A stretch of DNA of 27,155 nucleotides from Entamoeba invadens IP1 (taxonomy: Eukaryota; Evosea; Mastigamoebida; Endamoebidae), in contig NW_004440115.1 in the NCBI RefSeq assembly GCF_000330505.1, forward strand, positions 1 through 27,155, given 5' to 3'. Below the pieces are notes generated by a model. It saw only the letters and a list, made by a program, of their open reading frames with translations. It did not search any database and was not told the DNA's origin. This document shows, piece after piece, positions 15,977-23,725 of the stretch; position 1 is the first letter of the stretch; every line of letters begins with the position of its first letter. The translations under genes were made by a program, and so were the position numbers.

Positions 15977-17145
15977 TTACAATCAAGAAAATCTTTGAAC
16001 CATTTCTTTAAGTCAATCCCTGTTTTCTTTTCGAGTTCAGTCCCCAGCATAACAATCTCCTTGCAGGGAACATACTCGTTTGGGTCCATTTTCGAGTTGT
16101 CCAGTATCAATTTTGTCCTGAATTCAATGGTTGGCTTCACTTTTCCTATTTCGATGATGTTTCCAAGATTGGGGTATTTCATATATATTCTATCTCGGTA
16201 TGGATTTCCTTCCATATGAAGGTATTTCCACATGATTTGTTTTCTCTTCCAGTGGATGCTTTCGCTGTTTCCAATATACAACAAGTAAAGGATTCCTTTG
16301 TTATCCCAACTGCATTTCCTCTTTACTTGGTATGTCTTTACGTAATCATCCATGATGCAATCTTTGACAATATTAATGAAGTATTCAAAACTTTTGTCAC
16401 AGAGAATCTCATTGACAAATCCATCGTACAAGAATGGGTATACAAGTGTTGGCACGCTTACGCTTGGATTAAAGTATTCTTTGTGGACAATATATTCCCC
16501 TTCTCTTAAGATGATTTGCTTCTTCCCATTGAACGAGTCGTTAAAGAGTCTGATATTGATTGGTGTTTTGAACCAGTTCATTTGATAAATAATTGACCAG
16601 TCAATCATGTCTGAGAAGACGCTGATTTGATGACCACTGAATGATAAGAATGTTTCTAGATTCCTCTTCATTTGAAATGGGATATCGAGCTTTGTAAGAA
16701 GATATACGGGGAATGTGATTTGAATCATTGCAAGAACAATTTCGTTGACATCCTCTTCCATTTGTTTCGTGTAAATCATTTTTTCGTCGTGTTGACGTTT
16801 GATTTCTTTGTACTTTTCATACAAAGTGCCCAACAACAATTCTAGTTCTTGATTCATTTCTACGTATGATTTGTTTTGTTTGATTGCTCCTGTGATGATT
16901 TCTAGCCCATGCATGACAAATGAATTTCCTGTAACTCTTTGTGGGATTTTCTCGAAATAATCTATGAAATGGATTTCTTCACTCGTTCTAAAGACCTTGA
17001 ACACCCTCTTCTTGGTTTCTATCGTTGAAATCCCGTTTTTCTTTGGATTGATTTGCCAATATGAGTCACTGTTGTTTAGCATTATGTTTCGGTAATATCT
17101 AATGAGCTGGACTTGGTTGTTTGATGATCCGATGAAATTCAACAT
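15973..17145 (-). CDS. Unrecognised protein, 390 aa
   Basis: The largest unrecognised protein of the central region. I use the ATG at 17145 (MLNFIGSSNNQVQ); the frame extends 8 codons further but begins with GTG. It has mixed helix and strand with many aromatic residues. A coiled-coil-like segment lies near residues 105-145 (LYEKYKEIKRQHDEKMIY). The stretch LYLLYIGNSESIHWKRK near residue ~290 faintly recalls a P-loop but lacks GK(S/T), so I do not call an ATPase. The long size and single copy suggest an essential viral function; a minor capsid or DNA-binding role is only speculation. Confidence 0.75.
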   Translation of the reverse strand: MLNFIGSSNNQVQLIRYYRNIMLNNSDSYWQINPKKNGISTIETKKRVFKVFRTSEEIHFIDYFEKIPQRVTGNSFVMHGLEIITGAIKQNKSYVEMNQELELLLGTLYEKYKEIKRQHDEKMIYTKQMEEDVNEIVLAMIQITFPVYLLTKLDIPFQMKRNLETFLSFSGHQISVFSDMIDWSIIYQMNWFKTPINIRLFNDSFNGKKQIILREGEYIVHKEYFNPSVSVPTLVYPFLYDGFVNEILCDKSFEYFINIVKDCIMDDYVKTYQVKRKCSWDNKGILYLLYIGNSESIHWKRKQIMWKYLHMEGNPYRDRIYMKYPNLGNIIEIGKVKPTIEFRTKLILDNSKMDPNEYVPCKEIVMLGTELEKKTGIDLKKWFKDFLDCK

Positions 17146-17184
17146 CTGTTTTATAAGATTACATCCCACTTTTCATTAAAAATA

Positions 17185-17580
17185 CTAAAATGGAATACGT
17201 AGAAATATTCTAATAAATTCCCGGTTGTTTCCTTTGATAAAAATGTCATGGAGTCTTTGTTTTATTTGTGAAGTGAAGTGAATTGAATAATTGGTAATCA
17301 GTAAATTATTTAACACAACTTCCATGCATTTCAAAGTTTTGCACATTTCATTGAACTTCTTTCCTTCTTCAAAGATCTTTTCCTGAGATATGATGTTCCC
17401 ATTGCAAGTGACGCTAGTGATTCGTTGTTTTTCCCATGTACACTCTGTTTGTTGTGACGTGTATCTGTCTTTACTAGGTTTCGCACATGGTATCAATTCC
17501 TTGGATATATGCTTCTTGGTTTTTAGCTCGTTTTGCGTTTTTATCATCCGTATATTCCGGCTTAATTGATTTAATTTCAT
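17185..17580 (-). CDS. Unrecognised protein, 131 aa, overlapping the next upstream ORF
   Basis: An open frame beginning MKLNQLSRNIRMIK, with the first 107 bases overlapping the 3' end of the ORF at 17474-17764 in another frame. Residues ~40-131 look like real protein (TECTWEKQRITSVTCNGNII, then a helical end). The first 35 residues lie opposite the better-looking frame of the upstream ORF. The two may be one gene split by a frameshift near 17474-17580, or two overlapping genes. Family not recognised. Confidence 0.55.
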   Translation of the reverse strand: MKLNQLSRNIRMIKTQNELKTKKHISKELIPCAKPSKDRYTSQQTECTWEKQRITSVTCNGNIISQEKIFEEGKKFNEMCKTLKCMEVVLNNLLITNYSIHFTSQIKQRLHDIFIKGNNREFIRIFLRIPF

Positions 17581-17764
17581 TGTTGTCGATCTTTAGAACG
17601 TGTAATGTGATGCTCCGATCTTCGATCTTATACCGGTATCGTCGCACCGTCACTTCGTGGCCTTCTTTAATCAATGTACAAATTAAATACGACTGCTGGT
17701 AATCGTACAATTCCTTTGTTTCCTTTCGAGATCGTCTTAATATCTCAATTCGATGTGTATCCAT
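17474..17764 (-). CDS. Unrecognised protein, 96 aa, possibly 5' part of a split gene
   Basis: The protein begins MDTHRIEILRRSRKETKELY. It has a basic helix, then strands (EVTVRRYRYKIEDRSITLHV). Its C-terminal ~35 residues (KPEYTDDKNAKRAKNQEAY) share DNA with the start of the next ORF. A TATA-like TATTTATAGGG lies ~50 bases upstream, making this the likely first gene of the minus-strand run. Family not recognised. Confidence 0.6.
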   Translation of the reverse strand: MDTHRIEILRRSRKETKELYDYQQSYLICTLIKEGHEVTVRRYRYKIEDRSITLHVLKIDNNEIKSIKPEYTDDKNAKRAKNQEAYIQGIDTMCET

Positions 17765-17812
17765 TTGATTTATGAGTTGGATCTCAATCGCAAAAAAATA
17801 CCCTATAAATAC

Positions 17813-17822
17813 AACGATCCAA
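17813..17822 (-). promoter_or_regulatory. TATA-like box for the minus-strand run from 17764
   Basis: On the minus strand GTATTTATAG followed by GGTATTTT lies about 50 bases before the ATG at 17764. The same TATTTATAGG core is found upstream of both MSINKG genes. Confidence 0.4.
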
Positions 17823-17944
17823 TTGAAATGAACAGGTTTAATGGTAAGCGCTTGGATGCGGATATAAAGGTATTGAATCAGAAACTTTGATTTTTAATTT
17901 TGGTACAAGAAATACAGACAAATAAAAGTAAGAATTGGTATGAC

Positions 17945-18319
17945 TTAAATATCGATTAAATCAAAGAGTTCGGAGAAACTGATGATATCATTTCTAACAG
18001 AATCGAGTGATTTTGCAAGTTGTTCAATACTTTTGAGGATAACTAGTCTTTTTCTTCGTAAGAGAACGATTTTTTCATTCTCGTTGTCATGTTTTGGCTT
18101 CTTCTCTGTGTTTTCCTTGTTTTGTTTCTTCTTCTTGTCTCTTCTTTCCTGTTGGCTGTGCGTCAACTGAGTTGCAATGAATGATTCCGATTCCGATTCC
18201 GAGTCTGACTTGTTGTCTTTCTTGACTGGGACTTCTTCCCATTCATCACTGTCAACTGTAATTGTTGATTGGTCATCATCCTTTCCACTGTTCCCATTGC
18301 CCCCTTTGTTGATGCTCAT
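17945..18319 (-). CDS. Acidic-basic low-complexity protein, MSINKG family (right arm edge)
   Basis: A 124-residue protein beginning MSINKGGNGNSGKDD. A Ser/Asp/Glu-rich stretch (KSDSESESESF) is followed by a Lys-rich stretch (RRDKKKKQNKENTEKKPK) and a C-terminal helix (LILKSIEQLAKSL-like). The leader and first ~8 codons match the gene at 9151, but the body is different. The two look like the same 5' end fused to different bodies at the inner edge of the inverted repeat. The charge pattern could suit a nuclear or nucleic-acid-binding role. Family not recognised. Confidence 0.7.
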   Translation of the reverse strand: MSINKGGNGNSGKDDDQSTITVDSDEWEEVPVKKDNKSDSESESESFIATQLTHSQQERRDKKKKQNKENTEKKPKHDNENEKIVLLRRKRLVILKSIEQLAKSLDSVRNDIISFSELFDLIDI

Positions 18320-18375
18320 AATGCGACTGATTTTCGAGATTGCTTGATCGCTTAAGTTGCTGCGGTCACTTCTTT
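18320..18375 (-). promoter_or_regulatory. Conserved leader next to MSINKG gene start (right)
   Basis: On the minus strand the leader contains CAACTTAAGCGATCAAGCAA and then TCTCGAAAATCAGTCGCATT just before the ATG, matching the left leader at 9100-9150 and resembling the helicase leaders. Confidence 0.55.
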
Positions 18376-18492
18376 CGACCCTGAAGATATAGTACTTTCT
18401 ACTTCATGAATGGTTTGTCCCATTTTGATGCGCCTATAAATATCCCGATTGGGTTTTGTCATGAAAAGTGTCCACAAGAAGTGTTATGTTTG

Positions 18493-18626
18493 TGCCGTGG
18501 GAGAGATCGGGATGATTATGATGATTAGGAAAGTGTCCATAGTGTCCACAACGGGAGATTAGGGAGAGATGTGGGTGACATCCCGAAGATTGAATTGAAA
18601 CATGGAGAATAAGCAATTGCCGTGGG
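18493..18626. repeat. 125-bp segment between TGCCGTGGG direct repeats, absent from left arm
   Basis: TGCCGTGGG occurs at 18493-18501 and 18618-18626. The left arm has a single copy (around 8970, inverted) and lacks the 125 bases between. This is either an insertion here or a deletion on the left across 9-base repeats. Confidence 0.7.
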
Positions 18627-18837
18627 GATACTACTGAAAAATGTACTATATCGAGTATTTTGTTATTCGTTTTGTTGTTTGTTTTTTGAAAAATGAAGGG
18701 ATTGATACAGGAAATCCAAAAAGTGAGTATTGATGAGGAACAAATCCCATTTTGTTATGATCAATCGGTGGATTATATCCCCCATTTTGGTTTATGACTG
18801 ATTTTGTTTTTTTCACTTGATCTGAAATGGAACGTTG

Positions 18838-19255
18838 TTCTATTTATATTTTGCAAAAGTATTTGGGCACTTTAAATGTCCCCTTACAGATTTAGAGAGT
18901 TTTTATTTATACTTTTGGGAAAGTTCCCTAATATTAGGTAAATCCCCTACGGTCCCCTACGATCCCCTAAGGGGATATTAGGATATCAATTGGGGAGTTT
19001 CCCGATTTCTATACTTTTAACTATATTCTATTCTATTATAACTATAGTATATTCTATTATAAGTAAATTGGAATAAAAGAGTAGGAATAACGGGAAAATG
19101 CCTAATGATAAAGGGATATTCCCCTTGGGGATTCAAGGGGACACAATGTACTTTCTCTAATAATGGGGATGATTCCCGTTATTATACACAATTTTAAACT
19201 AAAATCTCTTGGGGATAGATAAAGGGTCAAATACTTTTTGATTCTATTTATACCC
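18838..19255. repeat. Palindromic module 1
   Basis: One end has TATTTATACTTTTGGG, then CCTAATATTAGG (18927-18938) and ATCCCCTAAGGGGAT. The other end has GGGAAAATGCCTAATGATAA, CCCCTTGGGG, then GGTCAAATACTTTTT and TATTTATA. The ends are roughly inverted copies of each other, so the whole module could fold back on itself. Confidence 0.6.
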
Positions 19256-19299
19256 AATAAAGTTTTTTTTCACACTATGAGCACCTTAACAATAACAGA

Positions 19300-19880
19300 C
19301 CTCTTACACTTGTTACTTCGGGAAATATTCCTAATATTAGGAAAATCCCCTACGATCCCTTACGATCCCCTTAGGGGAAATTACGTAATAATAAGCATCA
19401 TTTCCCAATTTCTATTAATGTAACCAATACCTATTATACTTCTACTATATTATATTAATTATACTATATTATATTATACTATACTACTACTACATTATAT
19501 TATACTATACTACATTATATTAATTATACTATATTATACTATATTATATTAATTATACTATATTATACTATACTACTACTATATTATACATTATTATACA
19601 TTATTATACATTATTATACTATATTATATTACTACTAATACAACTACAATAAGTTATAGTTTACCACACAATACTCTACTGTGGGAAAATGTGGAAAATA
19701 TGGGAAAATGCAGGAAAATGCCTAATGATTAGGTTATAATCCCCTTAGGGGTCGCTAGGGGATCATAGGGGTTTATCGTAATATTAGCAACAAATCCCGT
19801 TTCCTTAGACAAAAAACATCTCATTTTCTTAGGGGATCAGTAAATGGTCTAAATACTTTTGTGCTTTATTTATAGATCAT
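19300..19880. repeat. Palindromic module 2
   Basis: Same order as module 1: CCTAATATTAGG (19330-19341), CCCCTACGATCCC, CCCCTTAGGGG, a central A/T microsatellite, then GGGAAAATG repeats, CCTAATGATTAGG (19721-19733), CCCCTTAGGGG, and finally AAATACTTTTGTGCTTTATT. Confidence 0.6.
19420..19645. repeat. TATTATAC/TACTACTA microsatellite
   Basis: About 225 bases of almost pure A, T and C built from ACTATATTAT, TAATTATACT, ACTACTACT and repeated TACATTAT units. It lies at the centre of palindromic module 2. Confidence 0.9.
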
Positions 19881-20100
19881 TTGTTATTCTCGATTATGGA
19901 TTATTGAACTATTTTTATGGTTAACCACCTACAATGACAGATACAAACAACTTGCTTCAAAATATGAAACCATTTATTGTTGTTTCTTTTAGTTTCTTTT
20001 ACTATAGTTGCATACAATTGAGGAATCCAATCGTCACACCGGAGTTATCTTTCTGAGATCGCCCAATCAGATGCAGTTCTTGTCTCTTGGAATTATCCAC

Positions 20101-20265
20101 AAGTGGCAACTATAGTTCATTTACTACAAAGTACTAGAATGCCTCAATTCGTATCGTCTCATAACACTTATTCATCCAAAACAGCCAATCAAAAACTTGG
20201 TATTCTCATGGAATAATTCTAATCAACTACAAGTATAGCTTATTTACTATAACCTACTAGAATGA
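20101..20265. repeat. Iteron-like blocks upstream of right helicase
   Basis: Two imperfect ~40-base blocks 120 bases apart share ACTAYARNTATAG-like sequence, CATTTACTA or TATTTACTA, and TACTAGAATG. Inverted counterparts lie at 7217-7263 and near 7350-7400. A third partial copy (TTTTACTATAGTTGCATA) is near 19997. Confidence 0.5.
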
Positions 20266-20314
20266 ATCTTTATCACAATCATCACACCGGAGTTATGATC
20301 TCATATCAAATACA

Positions 20315-20364
20315 TTCGCAGTTCGCGGACTACTTATTCCGATCTCGAATCTCAGTCGCCAACA
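20315..20364 (+). promoter_or_regulatory. Conserved leader next to helicase start (right)
   Basis: GCAGTTCGCGGACTACTTAT, then TCCGATCTCGAATCTCAGTC and GCCAACA, lead directly into the ATG. The match to the left helicase leader (6982-7030) is strong although the coding sequences after it have diverged. Confidence 0.55.
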
Positions 20365-21888
20365 ATGAGCACAACACAGAGCAGCAGAGACAGAGTTCCC
20401 ATAAAGAAAAAAAGCGAAAAAGGCAAGTGCATTAAACGAGTGAAACGGGAATTTGTTTTAGGGATTCTGATGTATGTTGGAATTCCACCAGACATATCAG
20501 TAACAAATACTATTTTGAAAAGTACCTTTTATCCAAGAAGTGAAGAAAATGTCAACAACATTGCTTGGTACTGTTGTAGTCACGATGATACTTTAGAAAT
20601 TGTAACACCTTCAAATGACGTCTATGATCAAAACAAAAAGACTTTTTGCATTACAAACTTATGTGTCATTTTTTGTATATCATTTAAAAACAAACACAAG
20701 GTTCCATCCGAACTCAATTGTAGGATCTGTTCTGATTTACGTGTCAATATAAAATATCTTAAGTACGTTGAAAACATCGAAAGCATTGTTGTTAACCGGA
20801 GTATATGTATGTCAAATATAGAAACTCAGAATGGTAGACTTGGATTTTCAGGAGCGTTTTACAGTGACAAAAAACAAATGCGAGAAGCTGTTGTTGGCAA
20901 GGCATTATCAATGAAAACCAGGAAGGAGTGTGAAGATTTAATTGTTTCGAACCTTGGTGTTACAGAGCTTTCAAATTTTAGTCAATTAATCGAAAAACGG
21001 TATCAGACAGTTTCAAGGTTTGCGGAATTTGAAACTTATTTGAAAACACATCAAATTCCATTGAAAGATTGTGATCTGGTCACAATTGTAAATGAATGGT
21101 TGAAGAAACGATACACGGAAGTTAACTATCGAAACAATACTATCATTATCATAGGAAAGTCGCAAATTGGGAAGTCAGTAATGATGAAGTGCCTAACTGT
21201 TCCACCACTTCATATTCCAGAAGAAAAATTGATTGACTATCATCAAAACGACATCAATTTTGGTACTTATGAAGATTCGCAGAGTGACTTTCTTATCCGT
21301 ATATTGGACGATCCGACATTTGATGGGTTGCCGATTGAAAAGATGAAAGGATTAATGGGTTCTTGTTCATTCTCGACTTCAATTCGAGTTTTGTACGGAT
21401 TCAGAAAAGTTTGGCCATGTCCGACGGTAATTTTATTCAATCCAGACTCATTCCGGAATTTTATTATCAGGTTTGGTGATTTGGACTGGTTAATTGCCAA
21501 TGTCGAAATTTATCCTAGCGTAAACGTATTCGAAGTTAAACAAAATGCAAAATACAAAATTAATCAATTTGAAGAAGAAGTGTTCGACAAAAAAGGAGAA
21601 ATTATCGAGATTAAGGATGAAAATTACCTTCTTACAAACGCCTTAAACTGTTCAAGAGAGGAACTTGAAATGGCAATTAAAAGTAACGATTCATTCCCAT
21701 GCTTTTACAATGTACAAAAGTATTTTTCCAATAGAAACAAACAAGTTGTCACTCAAGTCCCTATTCCAATTAGGCCAACAGCACAACCAATGGAAGAAGT
21801 CCACCAGAGCAACGAGATGGAGGTTGAAGTAGCTCCACCAGAAGACATGGGGTTCATCCAAACAGGATACTCCCAGCAATACATCTAA
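20365..21888 (+). CDS. SF3 helicase / Rep-like replication protein (right arm)
   Basis: A 507-residue paralogue of the helicase at 5458-6981. SF3 motifs are Walker A GKSQIGKS near residue 264-271, Walker B LIRILDDPTFDG near 314, and motif C CPTVILFNPD near 356. The N-terminal 25 residues are basic (RVPIKKKSEKGKCIKRVKRE). Where the left copy has HDDHLEAG, this one has HDDTLEIV, and its NRSICMSN replaces NRAIYMSN; a His and a Tyr that could serve a HUH nuclease are therefore missing here. The body is diverged from the left copy, but the last ~60 residues (VVTQVPIPIRP to GYSQQYI) are almost identical, as is the DNA. It may be a functional second initiator or a variant under different selection. 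Confidence 0.9.
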   Translation: MSTTQSSRDRVPIKKKSEKGKCIKRVKREFVLGILMYVGIPPDISVTNTILKSTFYPRSEENVNNIAWYCCSHDDTLEIVTPSNDVYDQNKKTFCITNLCVIFCISFKNKHKVPSELNCRICSDLRVNIKYLKYVENIESIVVNRSICMSNIETQNGRLGFSGAFYSDKKQMREAVVGKALSMKTRKECEDLIVSNLGVTELSNFSQLIEKRYQTVSRFAEFETYLKTHQIPLKDCDLVTIVNEWLKKRYTEVNYRNNTIIIIGKSQIGKSVMMKCLTVPPLHIPEEKLIDYHQNDINFGTYEDSQSDFLIRILDDPTFDGLPIEKMKGLMGSCSFSTSIRVLYGFRKVWPCPTVILFNPDSFRNFIIRFGDLDWLIANVEIYPSVNVFEVKQNAKYKINQFEEEVFDKKGEIIEIKDENYLLTNALNCSREELEMAIKSNDSFPCFYNVQKYFSNRNKQVVTQVPIPIRPTAQPMEEVHQSNEMEVEVAPPEDMGFIQTGYSQQYI

Positions 21889-21963
21889 TTGAATCCTTTT
21901 TACTTGTTTACTTTCTTTCTTTTGAAATATACTCACGCAAAAGAACTTAAAAAATAGATAACA

Positions 21964-22242
21964 ATGAGTATCAAATGTGTAAACGAGAATTCCATTCTTG
22001 ATGAGAACATTGTCACATACTCGACTCACCTGTGGTACGAATATATCTTGAAGGAACTGTTTTCGGAATACATCTTGATCTACAAAACACTCTGTCAAAG
22101 CATTTCAGATCAAGATTACATCGAGCAGAAGATAAAACTTGCAAAGAAGATCCGTGAGATTGTAGACACAATCAACGATTTCAAACAAGACAAATCATGG
22201 GAGATCCAGAAGAAACTCTATGATGGAATTTACGTGAATTGA
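21964..22242 (+). CDS. Small helical protein, MSI family (right arm)
   Basis: A 92-residue protein beginning MSIKCVNENSILDEN, nearly identical to the left-arm protein at 5104-5382 with about ten changed residues. A helix-rich body follows a short polar head. It lies 75 bases after the helicase and 24 bases before RAD52 on the same strand. Related to the protein at 9151-9471. Family not recognised. Confidence 0.8.
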   Translation: MSIKCVNENSILDENIVTYSTHLWYEYILKELFSEYILIYKTLCQSISDQDYIEQKIKLAKKIREIVDTINDFKQDKSWEIQKKLYDGIYVN

Positions 22243-22266
22243 ATCTTTCTTATCTTTAAATTGTAT

Positions 22267-22833
22267 ATGGAAGAGGAAAAAAGAGAAATAACATTGTCCC
22301 CTTTTGGGACCCGCGGCTTTGAAAACAATAAAGACATCGATTCGATTCTAATGGAAAAGACTCCACAACAGTTGGTATGTGCTCGACAAGGAGCAGGCGG
22401 TAATAGCATGAAATATCTCGAAGGGTTTCGCGCAATAGAGATTGCAAACGCCGTGTTTGGGTATGACGGGTGGTCCGATGAGGTAAAACAATTCATCCCA
22501 CAGAATACAGGGTGTGTACTGTCAATTGTCCGTATCACTTTGAAGAATGGATGCTACCACGAAGATATTGGATTTGGGTCTTCAGCACTTAAGACCAACC
22601 CACTTGAGATAGCAGCTAAGGAATCCGTGACTGACGCACGAAAAAGAGCACTTCGATTGTTTGGCAATTTACTAGGAAATTCATTATATGATGTGAATTA
22701 TACAAGAAACATCTCACCAAATGGTACATACAAAAGAATTATCACACAACCAGTCAATTACACTGAAATCGTTTCCGAAGTTGAGAATTCAAAAAAGGTA
22801 ATCGAAGAAAAGATTAATCAAAGTTTCAAGTAA
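22267..22833 (+). CDS. RAD52-type single-strand annealing protein (right copy)
   Basis: A 188-residue copy almost identical to that at 4513-5079; the few visible changes include residues 2-4, KNN to KTN, and NSTN to NGTY. The RAD52/Rad22 core (GFRAIEIANAVFGYDGW, YHEDIGFGSS, DARKRALRLFGNLLGN) is intact. The start is the ATG at 22267; upstream in frame only a TTG is found. A leader with ATCTTTCTTATCTTTAAATT precedes both copies. Near-perfect conservation of both copies points to recent gene conversion or recent duplication, and perhaps to selection. Confidence 0.93.
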   Translation: MEEEKREITLSPFGTRGFENNKDIDSILMEKTPQQLVCARQGAGGNSMKYLEGFRAIEIANAVFGYDGWSDEVKQFIPQNTGCVLSIVRITLKNGCYHEDIGFGSSALKTNPLEIAAKESVTDARKRALRLFGNLLGNSLYDVNYTRNISPNGTYKRIITQPVNYTEIVSEVENSKKVIEEKINQSFK

Positions 22834-22850
22834 TAATTCTGTTAAAGAGA

Positions 22851-23708
22851 TCATGAATTTATATATTCGTCGATCAACTCGTCGATGTAATCCTTTGGTT
22901 CAGCAGTTATCTCTTCCATGTTTACATCTGCTACATTATCATCCTTTGGTTCAGCAGTTATCTTTTCCATGTTTACATCTGCTACATTTCCATCCTTTGG
23001 TTCAGCAGTTATCTTTTCCATGGTTAAAACTTCTTTCAAAACCTCTTTAACGTCAGCGCTTTCTTTAACGACATTAGGATTACTATCAATTTTCTCTGTA
23101 TCTTTTATAACAATCGGATGATTACTATCATTTGAATTGATTACGTCCATAATTTCCGTGTCTTTAATCTCCTTTTTTTGACATGAAACGTTTCTTTTTG
23201 TTGGAACCGCAATCTTTCTTCTGTTAGTTTCACAAGATATACGTTTCTGTGGGAAATCATCAAACGATTGATCAACACTATTCTTCTCCGAATCAGTCAT
23301 TAATTTCAATTTCGACTCTAACTTGGGAATGAACAATCGATGTTGTGATACCTCTTTCACTTCTTTTATAGCATTCTTTGTATCCTTTAAGACACTCATG
23401 CATGCGTTGTACAGTGCCTCTCTATTCGAGTAATCAAAATCCTCAGAGCTACATTCACTATTGATCCTGTACGTACCTCTCCCCTTCTTTATAATTTCTA
23501 ATCCGCTGATATAAGTTAGGTGAAATGAAAGCGTACACGTGAGAAATCTTGTCGAATCTCTTTCGAACATGTAGAAAATTACGTCTCTAATACTGTACTC
23601 TCGGTACCCGTTTCCAAAGAACATGGTTACTATTTCGTCAAAAACAGACATTTGCATTTCAAGTTCTGCACGTGACCTATTTTCCCCCTCGATTCTAAAA
23701 CTTGCCAT
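22851..23708 (-). CDS. Winged-helix-like protein with repeat-bearing acidic tail (right copy)
   Basis: A 285-residue copy of the protein at 3695-4495. The N-terminal ~90 residues, including the LTYISGLEIIKKGRGTYRI wing-like stretch, are well conserved. The C-terminal tail differs: the left copy has one EITAEPKD motif, while here a 17-residue unit (ME-K/E-ITAEPKD-x-NVADVN) occurs three times, the last partly. It faces away from the intact peptidase, 17 bases between ATGs, and converges on RAD52 with 17 bases between stops. DNA binding is inferred from the wing-like pattern only. Confidence 0.8.
   Translation of the reverse strand: MASFRIEGENRSRAELEMQMSVFDEIVTMFFGNGYREYSIRDVIFYMFERDSTRFLTCTLSFHLTYISGLEIIKKGRGTYRINSECSSEDFDYSNREALYNACMSVLKDTKNAIKEVKEVSQHRLFIPKLESKLKLMTDSEKNSVDQSFDDFPQKRISCETNRRKIAVPTKRNVSCQKKEIKDTEIMDVINSNDSNHPIVIKDTEKIDSNPNVVKESADVKEVLKEVLTMEKITAEPKDGNVADVNMEKITAEPKDDNVADVNMEEITAEPKDYIDELIDEYINS
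22891..23031. repeat. 51-bp coding minisatellite
   Basis: TCCTTTGGTTCAGCAGTTAT starts at 22891, 22942 and 22993, a period of exactly 51 bases (17 codons) that keeps the reading frame. The left arm has a single unit. Confidence 0.92.
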
Positions 23709-23725
23709 TCATAAGCATAATCTCC

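Larger units (their letters stand above)
18627..20314. other. Right non-coding region, palindrome-rich; candidate control or replication region
   Basis: No credible gene in ~1.7 kb. It contains two GGGGAT/CCCCTA palindrome-rich modules (18838-19255 and 19300-19880), a TATTATAC microsatellite, and iteron-like blocks at 20101-20145 and 20223-20265 that mirror the left arm. It lies between divergent MSINKG and helicase genes. Confidence 0.6.

Noticed and set aside
16216..16300. Possible P-loop (YIGNSESIHWKRK) in the 390-residue minus-strand protein.
   Set aside because: It lacks GK(S/T), and no Walker B partner follows at SF3 spacing.
18434..18616. A 60-residue minus-strand ORF in the right control region.
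   Set aside because: It falls in the 125-bp segment absent from the left arm, has low-complexity His-rich sequence and no conserved counterpart.
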